Position numbers and translations under genes: made by a program. A stretch of 16,781 nt of DNA from assembly GCA_016190585.1 (NCBI GenBank), contig JACPQH010000101.1, forward strand, positions 1 to 16,781, written 5' to 3'. The notes under the pieces are model-generated. The model did not search any database. It was not told the DNA's origin and was given only the letters and a program-made list of their open reading frames with translations. Of this stretch, positions 1 through 7,096 are shown piece after piece. Position 1 is the stretch's first letter. Each line of letters opens with the position of its first letter. The DNA is from Chloroflexota bacterium (GTDB lineage Bacteria > Chloroflexota > Dehalococcoidia > Dehalococcoidales > RBG-16-60-22).

Positions 1-20
1 CCCGGCTAAGCTACAGCCCC
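1..20 (-). tRNA. 5' end of a tRNA gene, cut by the window edge
   Basis: Read on the minus strand from position 20 down, the bases are GGGGCTGTAGCTTAGCCGGG. This has a seven-base acceptor strand (GGGGCTG) followed by TAGCTTAGCCGG, which matches the conserved tRNA D-arm/A-box pattern TRGCNNARNNGG at every fixed position. A TATAAT hexamer lies 12 nt upstream on the same strand (33-38), which suits a short tRNA leader. The anticodon is outside the window, so identity is unknown. A GGGGC acceptor start is common in tRNA-Ala, but that is only a guess. The rest of the cloverleaf cannot be tested here. Confidence 0.68.
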
Positions 21-32
21 AAACCCGAGATG

Positions 33-38
33 ATTATA
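33..38 (-). promoter_or_regulatory. -10 element for the edge tRNA gene
   Basis: The minus strand reads TATAAT here, a perfect -10 hexamer, about 12 nt before the first tRNA base. At 17 bp spacing the -35 position (56-61, GAACGC on the minus strand) is poor, so only the -10 is called. Confidence 0.45.
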
Positions 39-80
39 CCATATCGTGCTCCCTCGCGTTCCCCCGCGTTCCCTTTTACC

Positions 81-109
81 TTGCCACACCAGCCCGTTAT
101 TGCTATACT
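81..109 (+). promoter_or_regulatory. Promoter of gatB operon (extended -10)
   Basis: TTGCCA at 81-86, a 17 bp spacer, and TATACT at 104-109, preceded by TG at 101-102 (extended -10). The predicted transcript start is near 116-118, which leaves only about 8-10 nt before the gatB ATG at 126. Those bases (ATTAAAAT) contain no Shine-Dalgarno sequence. Confidence 0.7.
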
Positions 110-125
110 GAGACTTGATTAAAAT

Positions 126-1571
126 ATGAATTTCGAGACTATTATCGGGCTGGAGGTACACGCTCAGCTGCTCACCAAAAGCAAGATGTTTTGTTGCTGC
201 AGCGCCGACTACGCCTCCGCCCCCCCCAATACTCATGTCTGCCCGGTATGCCTGGGACTGCCCGGCGTGTTGCCGGTGATCAACCGGCAGGCTATCGAGT
301 TTACCATCATGACCGCCCTGGCGCTGAACTGCTCGGTGGCCGAGTTCACCAAGTTCGACCGCAAGAACTATCCGTACCCCGATCTTATGAAGGGCTACCA
401 GGTATCGCAGTATGATAGCCCGGTTGCCCGGCACGGCTGGCTGTCGATCGACGTTGACGGGGAAACGAAAAGAGTCGGCATCACCCGCGTCCATCTGGAA
501 GAAGATGTGGCCAAGCTGCAGCACTGCGCCTCGTTCACGGAAACCTACAGCCTGGTTGATGTCAACCGTTCCGGCGTGCCCCTCATGGAGATCGTGGGCG
601 AACCTGACCTGCGCTCGCCGGAGGAGGCGCGCCAGTACCTCGTAAAGCTCCGGAGTATCCTGCAGTATCTCGGGGTTTCGACCGGCAACATGGAAGAAGG
701 CAGTTTCCGGTGTGACGCCAACATATCGATACGCCCCGAGGATAACCCCAGGCCGCTGGCCAAGGTAGAGGTCAAGAACATGAACAGCTTCAAGGCCGTC
801 TACCAGGCCCTGGAGTATGAAGCCCGCCGTCAGCGCCAGGTCGCGTCGGAAGGCGAACGACTGGTCCAGGAAACACGGGGGTGGGTCGAGGAAAAAGGGC
901 AGACCGTCTCCCAGCGCAGCAAAGAGTACGCCCACGACTACCGCTATTTCCCGGAGCCCGACCTGCCGCCGCTGTCTGTCTCCCGCGAGTGGGTGGAGAA
1001 GATAACGGCCAGCCTGCCCGAGCTGCCCGAAACCAGGCGCGATCGCTTTATCGCCGAGTATGGGCTGCGGCAATACGACGCCAACCTTCTTACCGGCTCG
1101 CGACTGATGGCCGACTACTTCGAGGAGACGGCGAGAGACGGGAGAGTAGCGGCCAAGGAGGTCAGCAACTGGCTGCTCGGTGAGGTCAGCCGGATTTTGA
1201 ACGAGAAAGGTATCGGCGTCGCCGAGTTCCGCGCCAGGATTCCCCCGGAGCGACTCGCCGAACTTATAGCATCCGCGCACGACGTGATAAACATCTCGGT
1301 GGCCAAGGATGTTCTCGATGAGATGTTCGATTCGGGGAAAACGGCGTCCCGGATCATCGATGAGCGCGGCCTGAGCCAGATTAGCGACACCGGGGAAATC
1401 GCGGCCGCCATCGAGAAGGCGATCGCCGAAAATCCCAAACCGGTGGCGGATTACAAAAACGGCAAAGCCCAGGCCCTGACTTTCCTGGTCGGTCAGGTCA
1501 TGAAGGCCACCCGGGGCCGGGCCAATGCCAGGATAGTAAACGACCTTATAAAAAAAAGACTTTCAGAATAG
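126..1571 (+). CDS. gatB: Aspartyl/glutamyl-tRNA amidotransferase subunit B
   Basis: GatB is the kinase and tRNA-binding subunit of GatCAB, which amidates Asp-tRNA(Asn) and Glu-tRNA(Gln) using ammonia passed from GatA. The 481-residue length is normal for the family. The N-terminus has GLEVH (residues 8-12), a cysteine cluster at 23-25 and CPVC at 39-42, the usual zinc-binding pattern. Further along are the family blocks around CDANISIRP and VKNMNSF, and the C-terminal YqeY-like tail runs to the stop. gatA and gatC are not in this window. The ATG at 126 has no Shine-Dalgarno and sits just after a strong promoter, so translation is probably near-leaderless. It leads an operon: secG follows after 10 nt. 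Identification is secure. Confidence 0.98.
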   Translation: MNFETIIGLEVHAQLLTKSKMFCCCSADYASAPPNTHVCPVCLGLPGVLPVINRQAIEFTIMTALALNCSVAEFTKFDRKNYPYPDLMKGYQVSQYDSPVARHGWLSIDVDGETKRVGITRVHLEEDVAKLQHCASFTETYSLVDVNRSGVPLMEIVGEPDLRSPEEARQYLVKLRSILQYLGVSTGNMEEGSFRCDANISIRPEDNPRPLAKVEVKNMNSFKAVYQALEYEARRQRQVASEGERLVQETRGWVEEKGQTVSQRSKEYAHDYRYFPEPDLPPLSVSREWVEKITASLPELPETRRDRFIAEYGLRQYDANLLTGSRLMADYFEETARDGRVAAKEVSNWLLGEVSRILNEKGIGVAEFRARIPPERLAELIASAHDVINISVAKDVLDEMFDSGKTASRIIDERGLSQISDTGEIAAAIEKAIAENPKPVADYKNGKAQALTFLVGQVMKATRGRANARIVNDLIKKRLSE

Positions 1572-1581
1572 CGGAGAGGAA

Positions 1582-1803
1582 ATGCAAACTTACTTCGATA
1601 TCGCTCAGATTATCCTGACCCTCGCCCTGATAATGGCCATCTTGCTGCAGGTCCGGGGCGGCGGCTTGGGGGGCATCTTCGGGCAGGCGGATACGGTTTA
1701 TCGCACCAAGCGCGGTGTTGAGAAAACCCTGTTCCAGCTCACCGTCGTGCTGACGGTCCTGTTCGTCGTCATCTCGCTGGTACGCTTGAAGCTGGGCACC
1801 TAA
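1582..1803 (+). CDS. secG: Protein translocase subunit SecG
   Basis: SecG is the small accessory subunit of the SecYEG membrane channel. The 73-residue protein has two hydrophobic segments (about residues 6-23 and 49-68). Between them is the family's glycine-rich loop, VRGGGLGGIFG (24-34), followed by the conserved polar stretch with Thr and Arg-Gly. The length is typical. The start is supported by a purine-rich ribosome site (GGAGAGG, 1573-1579). It lies 10 nt behind gatB and is probably co-transcribed with it. The next gene starts 49 nt later on the same strand, and I see no terminator between them. Confidence 0.95.
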   Translation: MQTYFDIAQIILTLALIMAILLQVRGGGLGGIFGQADTVYRTKRGVEKTLFQLTVVLTVLFVVISLVRLKLGT

Positions 1804-1852
1804 GCCGAAAGTCAGGCTCAGGCAGGGTGCGCTTGCTCCGGTAATTTCGGAT

Positions 1853-2743
1853 ATGAAGTTAAAGACCTATCTCCTGGAGACCAGGCCGCAGTTCCTGGTG
1901 CTCTCTCTCGTGCTGGCCTTCCTCGGCACGGCGGTTGCCCGGTATAACGGCTATTTCGACCCTGGCTACGCAGTGCTGGCCCTGGCGGGGCTGGTGCTGG
2001 CACATATCAGCGTCAACACCCTGAACGATTACTTCGACTACCGCAGCGGCGTTGACCTGGCGACAAACCGGACGCCTTTCTCCGGCGGCAGCGGCGTGCT
2101 GCCGGCATCGCTGTTACAGCCCGGCGAGGTGCTGGCCATCGGCGCCGGCTCTTTCCTGCTGGCCGCTGCCATCGGCATCTACTTTACCATCGTGCGAGGC
2201 TGGCTCCTGCTGCCCCTTCTCCTTGTCGCCGGACTTTGTATCCTCCTGTATACCCCGTTGATACTCAAGCACAACTGGCCGGAGTGGTCGCCGGGGGTCG
2301 GTCTGGGCATACTGCCGGTACTGGGCGCCTACTTCGTACAGGCTGCCGGCTATGAGTGGTCGGCGCTGGCGGCGGCCGTGCCTTCCGGAATCCTGGTACA
2401 TAACCTTTTATTCCTGAACGAGTTCCCGGATGCCGAGGCGGACAAAATCGCCCGGCGGAAAACGCTACCGCTGGTCATCGGGAAACGCAAGGCCAGCCTC
2501 CTCTATGCCGCGCTGACGCTGCTGGTCTACATCTGGATCGTGGCGGGCGTAATCGCCGGGTGGCTGCCCGCCTTCGCCCTCATCGCGCTGCTTACCCTGC
2601 CGCTGGCCTTAAAGGCTATCCGCGGCGCCCGGAGACACCAGGACATGAAAGAGCTGCTGCCCGGCATGGCAAACAACGTCCTCGTCGTCCTGCTGACCCA
2701 GTTGCTGCTCGGCATCGGCTACCTGCTGGCGGGTATCACCTAG
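1853..2743 (+). CDS. UbiA-family prenyltransferase (MenA-like), copy 1
   Basis: UbiA-family enzymes are membrane proteins that transfer an isoprenoid chain from a polyprenyl diphosphate to an aromatic or other acceptor. This 296-residue protein has about eight to nine hydrophobic helices and both Asp-rich magnesium-diphosphate motifs: NDYFDYRSGVD (58-68) and NEFPDAEAD (189-197). The form of the first motif and the following SGGSGVLP (77-84) resemble MenA, which prenylates 1,4-dihydroxy-2-naphthoate. The acceptor cannot be fixed from sequence, and no other men or mqn gene is present. ubiE follows after one nucleotide, which supports a quinone-type product. No clear Shine-Dalgarno precedes the ATG. 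The gene is related to the second UbiA gene at 4818, which shares the SGGSxVLP signature. Confidence 0.9.
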   Translation: MKLKTYLLETRPQFLVLSLVLAFLGTAVARYNGYFDPGYAVLALAGLVLAHISVNTLNDYFDYRSGVDLATNRTPFSGGSGVLPASLLQPGEVLAIGAGSFLLAAAIGIYFTIVRGWLLLPLLLVAGLCILLYTPLILKHNWPEWSPGVGLGILPVLGAYFVQAAGYEWSALAAAVPSGILVHNLLFLNEFPDAEADKIARRKTLPLVIGKRKASLLYAALTLLVYIWIVAGVIAGWLPAFALIALLTLPLALKAIRGARRHQDMKELLPGMANNVLVVLLTQLLLGIGYLLAGIT

Positions 2744-2744
2744 C

Positions 2745-3455
2745 ATGACGGTCCCGGGGCCGAAACCCGCCAACCCGCTTCACGGCATGTTCACCGCCGT
2801 GCCCCCGCGCTATGACCTTATCAATACCATCATCACCCTGGGACTGGACCGGGGCTGGCGCAAGGCGGCCGCCCGGGAATGCCTCAACGGGCGGCCCCGC
2901 CGGGTGCTGGACCTCGCCTGCGGCACCGGCAAGCTGCTCGCCGAACTGGCCAGGGTGGGCGGCAACATTGAACTGGCGGGCCTGGACTATAGCGAGCCCA
3001 TGCTCGACATCGCGCGGCGCCGGACAAACGGCGGTAATACCGCCCTTTTTCACGCGGATGCCGCCGCGATGCCTTTCCCGGCGGAGCATTTCGACTGCGT
3101 GGGCATATCGTTCGCCTTCCGGAACCTTACCTACCGAAACCCGGTGGCGGGCCGGTGTCTCGCCGAGGTCCTGAGGGTGCTGAAGCCGGGAGGTCGTTTC
3201 ATCATCGTGGAGAGCAGCCAGCCGGCATCAGGGTTTATTCGCGCCTGCTACCATTTTTACATGCGGAGCTTCGCCTGCCGGGTGGGCTGCCGTCTATCCG
3301 GAAACCGGGGAGCTTACCGCTACCTGGCTGAGTCCGCCGCGGGGTTTTTTACTCCCCGCGAGGTGGCCGGGCTGTTGCGAGATACCGGCTTTCGTGACGT
3401 CTCGTACCGGCCCCTGCTGTGGGGCGCTGCCGGTATCCACGTCGCCGTAAAGTGA
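2745..3455 (+). CDS. ubiE: UbiE/MenG-type quinone C-methyltransferase
   Basis: UbiE/MenG enzymes C-methylate the ring of demethylmenaquinone or a ubiquinone precursor using S-adenosylmethionine. The 236-residue length fits. Family marks are PRYDLINTIITLGLDRGWR near residues 21-39, the SAM-binding LDLACGTGK (55-63), the acidic strand end LDYSEPML (80-87), FRN at 125-127, and RVLKPGGRF (144-152). The C-terminal YRYLAES (191-197) and final GIHVAVK match the usual UbiE ending. The residues after motif III read VESSQP where many members have LEFS, a mild departure. The gene starts one nucleotide after the upstream prenyltransferase stop, so translation is probably coupled. It ends 1 nt from the stop of the convergent radical SAM gene. 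Confidence 0.92.
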   Translation: MTVPGPKPANPLHGMFTAVPPRYDLINTIITLGLDRGWRKAAARECLNGRPRRVLDLACGTGKLLAELARVGGNIELAGLDYSEPMLDIARRRTNGGNTALFHADAAAMPFPAEHFDCVGISFAFRNLTYRNPVAGRCLAEVLRVLKPGGRFIIVESSQPASGFIRACYHFYMRSFACRVGCRLSGNRGAYRYLAESAAGFFTPREVAGLLRDTGFRDVSYRPLLWGAAGIHVAVK

Positions 3456-3456
3456 C

Positions 3457-4737
3457 CTAAAGCTGGTTCCGGATGCACTGCTCCCTGAGGGTGTTCAGTG
3501 CCGAGAAAAACTCCCGCATGATGACGCTTACCGGGTACATGCCCCGGCGGGTGACCTCGATCGTGCCGCCGTCCCGGACCAGGCCCGAACCCTTGAGGAA
3601 CAGCAGCTCCGCCGGAAGCGCCCGGTCGATCTCCCGGCCGAACCGCGTGAAAAAAGCCTTCTTATCAATCTTCAAGGCAAATAGCTTGGTCAGGAGGTAG
3701 TAGCGCAGGTATTCCCGCCGCGAGAGCTTGCGCCAGCCGATAACGGGCAGCCGCCCCTCGCCGAGGAGCCCGGCGTACCGGTCCAGGGAAAACGTGTTGA
3801 CATAAAATGTGTCCTCTACCAGGCTCACCGAACCGGAGCCGATCCCGATATAGTCGTCCGAGTCCACGATATACTCATCGATCAGCCGGTTGCCCCGGGA
3901 GAAACACCAGGCCGTTGACGCCGTGTAGCCCTGGCTGTAGACCTCGGACAGGATGATGTCATAGAACGCCTTCTCCCGCGTGTTATCCACCTGGTTGAAC
4001 TTCCGCTCCATCGCCTCTTTTTTGTGCGGGGAGGGCATTAGCGGGTAGAAGGTTGCCTGGTCGATGCCCAGGGACTTGAACATGGCCACGTCCGCCCGGA
4101 ACTGCTCGAAGGACTGCCCGGGGTAGTTGAACACGAAGTCAATATTCAGCGTGTCGAACCTGCCCTGGGCCATGACGACCTTTATCTTGATCTCGTCGGC
4201 GGGCAGGGAGACGCGGCCCATCGACCTGAGGATGGCGTCATCGAATGCCTGGACGCCGATGGAGAGCCGGTTTACGCCGCACTGTTCCCGGAGTTTCTCC
4301 AGGTTTTGCGGATTTATTTCGAAGGGGGTCGTTTCCAGTGATGTTTGCCCCACCGTGAAGCGTTTGCGGGCATAGTCAACGAAATCAGACAGCTCGTCCA
4401 TCAGGATGGTAGGCGTGCCCCCGCCGAAATAGACGTCAGAAAAAACCGCGCCCTTTTCCAGATACCTGTCCAGCTCCTTTTTCAGGAACTTGAAATAAGC
4501 CCTGGCCCGGTCCTCTTTATACGGGTACCGGTTGAAACAGCAAAAAGGACAAAGCGTGCGGCAGAACGGAATGTGGACGTAGAGAGAGAGCTTTTTACCT
4601 TCGAGCGAGGCGCCGCCGAAGCGGGCGTCCGGCGTCTGCCTGAGCTTGAGGAACTTCTGGCCTTCGCGGCGCGTTACCCATCCGAGCAGTCCAGGAATCA
4701 TCGAGGCAAGACTACCGATTGTCCCGAAATCATACAT
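3457..4737 (-). CDS. HemN/HemW-like radical SAM protein
   Basis: A 426-residue radical SAM enzyme of the coproporphyrinogen III oxidase-like group. The iron-sulfur motif is HIPFCRTLCPFCC (55-67): Cys59, Cys63 and Cys66 bind the cluster that cleaves SAM, with an extra Cys67. Next come GGGTPT (105-110) and GVNRLSIGVQAFDD (154-167), both hallmarks of HemN/HemW. HemN normally has CxxxCxxCxC and HemW CxxxCxxCDF, so the CCF here fits neither exactly. The true reaction is unknown: haem chaperone, decarboxylase, methyltransferase or other. The start is the ATG at 4737, which has no Shine-Dalgarno and lies beside overlapping divergent promoter elements. The neighbours are ubiE (convergent) and a UbiA gene plus a second radical SAM gene (divergent), which hints at cofactor or quinone chemistry. 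Confidence 0.9.
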   Translation of the reverse strand: MYDFGTIGSLASMIPGLLGWVTRREGQKFLKLRQTPDARFGGASLEGKKLSLYVHIPFCRTLCPFCCFNRYPYKEDRARAYFKFLKKELDRYLEKGAVFSDVYFGGGTPTILMDELSDFVDYARKRFTVGQTSLETTPFEINPQNLEKLREQCGVNRLSIGVQAFDDAILRSMGRVSLPADEIKIKVVMAQGRFDTLNIDFVFNYPGQSFEQFRADVAMFKSLGIDQATFYPLMPSPHKKEAMERKFNQVDNTREKAFYDIILSEVYSQGYTASTAWCFSRGNRLIDEYIVDSDDYIGIGSGSVSLVEDTFYVNTFSLDRYAGLLGEGRLPVIGWRKLSRREYLRYYLLTKLFALKIDKKAFFTRFGREIDRALPAELLFLKGSGLVRDGGTIEVTRRGMYPVSVIMREFFSALNTLREQCIRNQL

Positions 4738-4747
4738 ATAGTATAAT
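4719..4747 (+). promoter_or_regulatory. Promoter of the second UbiA / SPASM operon
   Basis: TTGTCC at 4719-4724, a 17 bp spacer and a perfect TATAAT at 4742-4747. The predicted start of transcription is near 4754, giving a leader of about 64 nt before the ATG at 4818. The promoter overlaps the first codons and the own promoter of the divergent radical SAM gene. Confidence 0.72.
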
Positions 4748-4769
4748 ACCCTGCGGTGCGGCCACTCAA
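4740..4769 (-). promoter_or_regulatory. Probable divergent promoter for the HemN-like gene
   Basis: On the minus strand TATTAT (4743-4748) and TATACT (4740-4745) overlap the plus-strand TATAAT. A TTGAGT lies upstream (4764-4769), at spacings of 15 and 18 bp respectively. Either -10 would start transcription at or just inside the ATG at 4737, so the mRNA would be leaderless. The exact element is uncertain. Confidence 0.35.
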
Positions 4770-4817
4770 CAAGACCATGCGTACCCGAACGCGATTTTTC
4801 CCGTCGAGGGTATCTTG

Positions 4818-5861
4818 ATGCAGCAGGCCCTTACGATACGGCAAAACGTTCTCTCGTGGCTGACTCTCATCCGCCTGGGAGCCACGGCCCGCGGGATACT
4901 GCCTTTCCTTCTCGGCGCCGTCATCGCGTGGAGCCAGGGATACGCGATCAACTGGGTGGTGCTGGTACTCTCCTCTCTGGCGGTGGCGTGTATCATGGTG
5001 ATGACCTTCCTGGTCAACGAGTACTATGATTACGAGACCGACCTGGCGAACCGGAGCTTTCACCGGCTGTCCGGCGGCAGCCGCGTCCTGCCCCTGGGCC
5101 TGGTACCCCGTCATCACTCGATAATCGCGGCCTACATCCTGCTCGGCGTCAGCGGCGCAATCGGTTTCCTGCTCCACTTCATATACCAGACAGGCCCGTA
5201 CACCATACCCCTCGGCGTCCTGGCGATATTCATCGGCTTCTTTTATACCGCCAGGCCCTTCCAATGGTCGTATCACGGGCTGGGGGAGATCGCTATCTGG
5301 CTTTCCTGCGGCTGGATAGCTACCTTCACCGGCTACTATCTCCAGGTCGGGAGCTTCGATATGGTAGCCACGCTGGCTTCCTTGCCCGGCGCGACCAGCG
5401 TGTTCCTGGTCATAATCATCAATGAAATCCCGGATATTGAGTCGGACAGGTTGTCCGGCAAGAGGAACCTCGCGGTGAGACTCGGCAAGAGGGGAACGGC
5501 GGCGCTGTACGCCGCGCTGCTCATCCTGTGCTGGCTTAATATCCTGCTGATTGTTCCCTTCGGCGTGCCGGCCATCAGCGCCATCCTGTCATTGGTCCTG
5601 GTGCCTCTCATCGCGTGGAATCTCTGGTCGCTCAAGACGAAAGGGCTCGATTCCCGCGAAAACCAGGAGGCGATGAGCATGAGGACCATGCTATTCGACC
5701 ACCTCATAACCATCATCTACGCTGTCACGTTCGTGGTGGCGGGTCTCGGTTTAGCCGGGATACGGATGGACTACCTGGCCATGCTGGCGGCGGCATTCAT
5801 TGTCGTCCTAGGGCTGGAAGGACTGAGCATCGCTTGTTCGAGAATGGTCGTAAAAGGGTAA
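4818..5861 (+). CDS. UbiA-family prenyltransferase, copy 2
   Basis: A second polytopic prenyltransferase, 347 residues, with both magnesium-diphosphate motifs: NEYYDYETD (67-75) and NEIPDIESD (202-210). The first Asp of the usual NDxxD is Glu here, an acceptable variant. LSGGSRVLP (84-92) parallels SGGSGVLP in the other copy, so the two look like diverged paralogues. I chose the ATG at 4818 because GAGGG (4806-4810) lies 7 nt upstream; the longer reading frame back to a TTG at 4719 would begin on the -35 element. The next gene, a radical SAM/SPASM protein, starts inside its 3' end, so the two are probably made together. Substrate and acceptor are unknown; a quinone, haem or lipid head group are all possible. 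Confidence 0.88.
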   Translation: MQQALTIRQNVLSWLTLIRLGATARGILPFLLGAVIAWSQGYAINWVVLVLSSLAVACIMVMTFLVNEYYDYETDLANRSFHRLSGGSRVLPLGLVPRHHSIIAAYILLGVSGAIGFLLHFIYQTGPYTIPLGVLAIFIGFFYTARPFQWSYHGLGEIAIWLSCGWIATFTGYYLQVGSFDMVATLASLPGATSVFLVIIINEIPDIESDRLSGKRNLAVRLGKRGTAALYAALLILCWLNILLIVPFGVPAISAILSLVLVPLIAWNLWSLKTKGLDSRENQEAMSMRTMLFDHLITIIYAVTFVVAGLGLAGIRMDYLAMLAAAFIVVLGLEGLSIACSRMVVKG

Positions 5862-7048
5862 AGCCTTTTTACAGTCCGCCCTCGCTGCTGCTGAGGCAGG
5901 CAGCCAGCGCCCTGTACTTCACCTACCTGACGGGGTGGCGGAGGCTGCCTCAATGGCTGCTTAACGCGAAAAAAGTCATGCCTACGGCGGCCGGGGCCCT
6001 CGGCATGGGCTGTATCGGGTTCCCCGTGCACCCGGTCTGGGAGGTCACCAACGCCTGCAACCTGCGCTGCCGGCAGTGCCATGCCGGTTCCGGCAAGGCG
6101 CTCAACGACGAGCTGAGTACGGCTGAGGGCATCAAGCTCCTGGACGACATGGCCGGGGTGGCCGAGTTCCGTATGCTGGCCTTCGGCGGGGGCGAGCCCC
6201 TGGTGCGGAAGGACATTTTCGAGCTGGTCGCTCACGCCCGCAAGCTGGGCTTCCAGGTCTCCATTGCCACGAATGGCACCCTGCTGACCACGGCGATGGC
6301 CCGGGAGCTAAAAAAGCTGGGCGCGGTCAACCTGGCAATCGGTCTCAACGCCAATGACCGCGAGGTCCACGAGTCCATCACCGGCGTTCCGGGGTCTTTC
6401 GAGCGTTCGAAACAGGCCGTTTACGCCACTATCGAAGCCGGCTTGAACCTCCAGATCAACACCTCGGCGATGAAGGAAAACCGCGCCGCCATCCCCGGTC
6501 TTCTCGATTTCGCCTCCGAGGTGAAGGCCCGGATCGTGCTGCTCTACCAGCTCGTTCCCGAAGGACGCGGCGAGGCGGAGATGGAGCTCAGTACCCGGGA
6601 GTACCTGTCTCTCACCGAGATGGTCGCCGGCAAGCAGAGAACGAACAGCGCGATTATCGAGCCTACCTGCTCCCCGCAGTACTGGGCATACCTGATGACC
6701 CGGAACGGGCACGGCATCCACGGGAAATCCAGGAAACCCGGCAGGCTGGCCCAGGCGCTGTTCAAGGGCTGCGTGGCCGGGAGCGGCCTGTGCTACATCA
6801 AGCCGGACGGCGAGGTCTGGCCCTGCCCGTTCGTGCCGGTCAGCGCCGGCAACGTACGGAGGCAGGCGCTCGGTGACATCTGGTACCGCTCCGAGCTTTT
6901 TAACAGCCTCCGCGACCGGCGCAAGCTGACGGGCGCCAAGTGCCGGTCGTGCCACTTCCAGTACCTTTGCGGCGGCTGCCGGGGGCGCGCTTACGCTCAC
7001 TCCGGGGACTACCTGCAGGATGACCCCCTGTGCTTCTTGAGCCAGTAG
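5834..7048 (+). CDS. Radical SAM/SPASM protein, AhbC/AhbD/NirJ-like
   Basis: A radical SAM enzyme with a C-terminal SPASM domain for auxiliary iron-sulfur clusters. With the start used here (404 residues) the SAM-cluster motif CNLRCRQC is at 75-82 and GGGEP at 118-122. The SPASM region has cysteines at 313, 320, 331, 370, 373, 379, 382 and 400. PTCSPQYW (277-284), KPDGEVWPCPF and CGGCRGRAYAHSGDYLQDDPLC (spread over 379-400) resemble enzymes that trim haem precursors (AhbC, AhbD, NirJ). No other tetrapyrrole gene is nearby, so the substrate is open. The start is uncertain: TTG 5834 has GGAAGGA 11 nt upstream, while the next in-frame ATG would remove a conserved-looking N-terminal helix. It overlaps the upstream UbiA gene by 28 nt. 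Confidence 0.9.
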   Translation: MFENGRKRVKPFYSPPSLLLRQAASALYFTYLTGWRRLPQWLLNAKKVMPTAAGALGMGCIGFPVHPVWEVTNACNLRCRQCHAGSGKALNDELSTAEGIKLLDDMAGVAEFRMLAFGGGEPLVRKDIFELVAHARKLGFQVSIATNGTLLTTAMARELKKLGAVNLAIGLNANDREVHESITGVPGSFERSKQAVYATIEAGLNLQINTSAMKENRAAIPGLLDFASEVKARIVLLYQLVPEGRGEAEMELSTREYLSLTEMVAGKQRTNSAIIEPTCSPQYWAYLMTRNGHGIHGKSRKPGRLAQALFKGCVAGSGLCYIKPDGEVWPCPFVPVSAGNVRRQALGDIWYRSELFNSLRDRRKLTGAKCRSCHFQYLCGGCRGRAYAHSGDYLQDDPLCFLSQ

Positions 7049-7056
7049 CTTAAGGT

Positions 7057-7085
7057 TTGTCTTTAGCCGGCGGGATGCCTATAAT
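7057..7085 (+). promoter_or_regulatory. Promoter of plsC-ispH, leaderless arrangement
   Basis: TTGTCT at 7057-7062, a 17 bp spacer and a perfect TATAAT at 7080-7085. Only 11 nt separate the -10 from the plsC ATG at 7097, so transcription should begin about 5 nt before it. The intervening AGGA (7092-7095) is too close to the ATG to act as a normal ribosome site. Confidence 0.75.
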
Positions 7086-7096
7086 TAAATCAGGAC

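Noticed and set aside
55..73. Tandem CGCGTTCCC repeat (55-63 and 65-73)
   Set aside because: Only two 9-base copies in a C-rich stretch between the tRNA and gatB promoters; too short to call a repeat array or operator.
6..1280. Long minus-strand reading frame of 424 codons
   Set aside because: It lies antisense to gatB, whose protein matches its family end to end. The reverse translation has no recognisable domain, and high GC makes long shadow frames.
4719..4817. N-terminal extension of the second UbiA gene from TTG 4719
   Set aside because: The TTG is the -35 hexamer and TATAAT lies inside the extension. ATG 4818 has a good ribosome site and gives a normal UbiA N-terminus.
5615..5833. 73-residue N-terminal extension of the SPASM protein
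   Set aside because: It is out of frame within the conserved end of the UbiA-like gene, is His/Arg/Gly-rich, and resembles no radical SAM N-terminus.
6308..7000. Minus-strand frame of 230 codons, and the similar one at 7127-7786
   Set aside because: Both lie opposite well-identified genes (SPASM protein, plsC) and show no family features.
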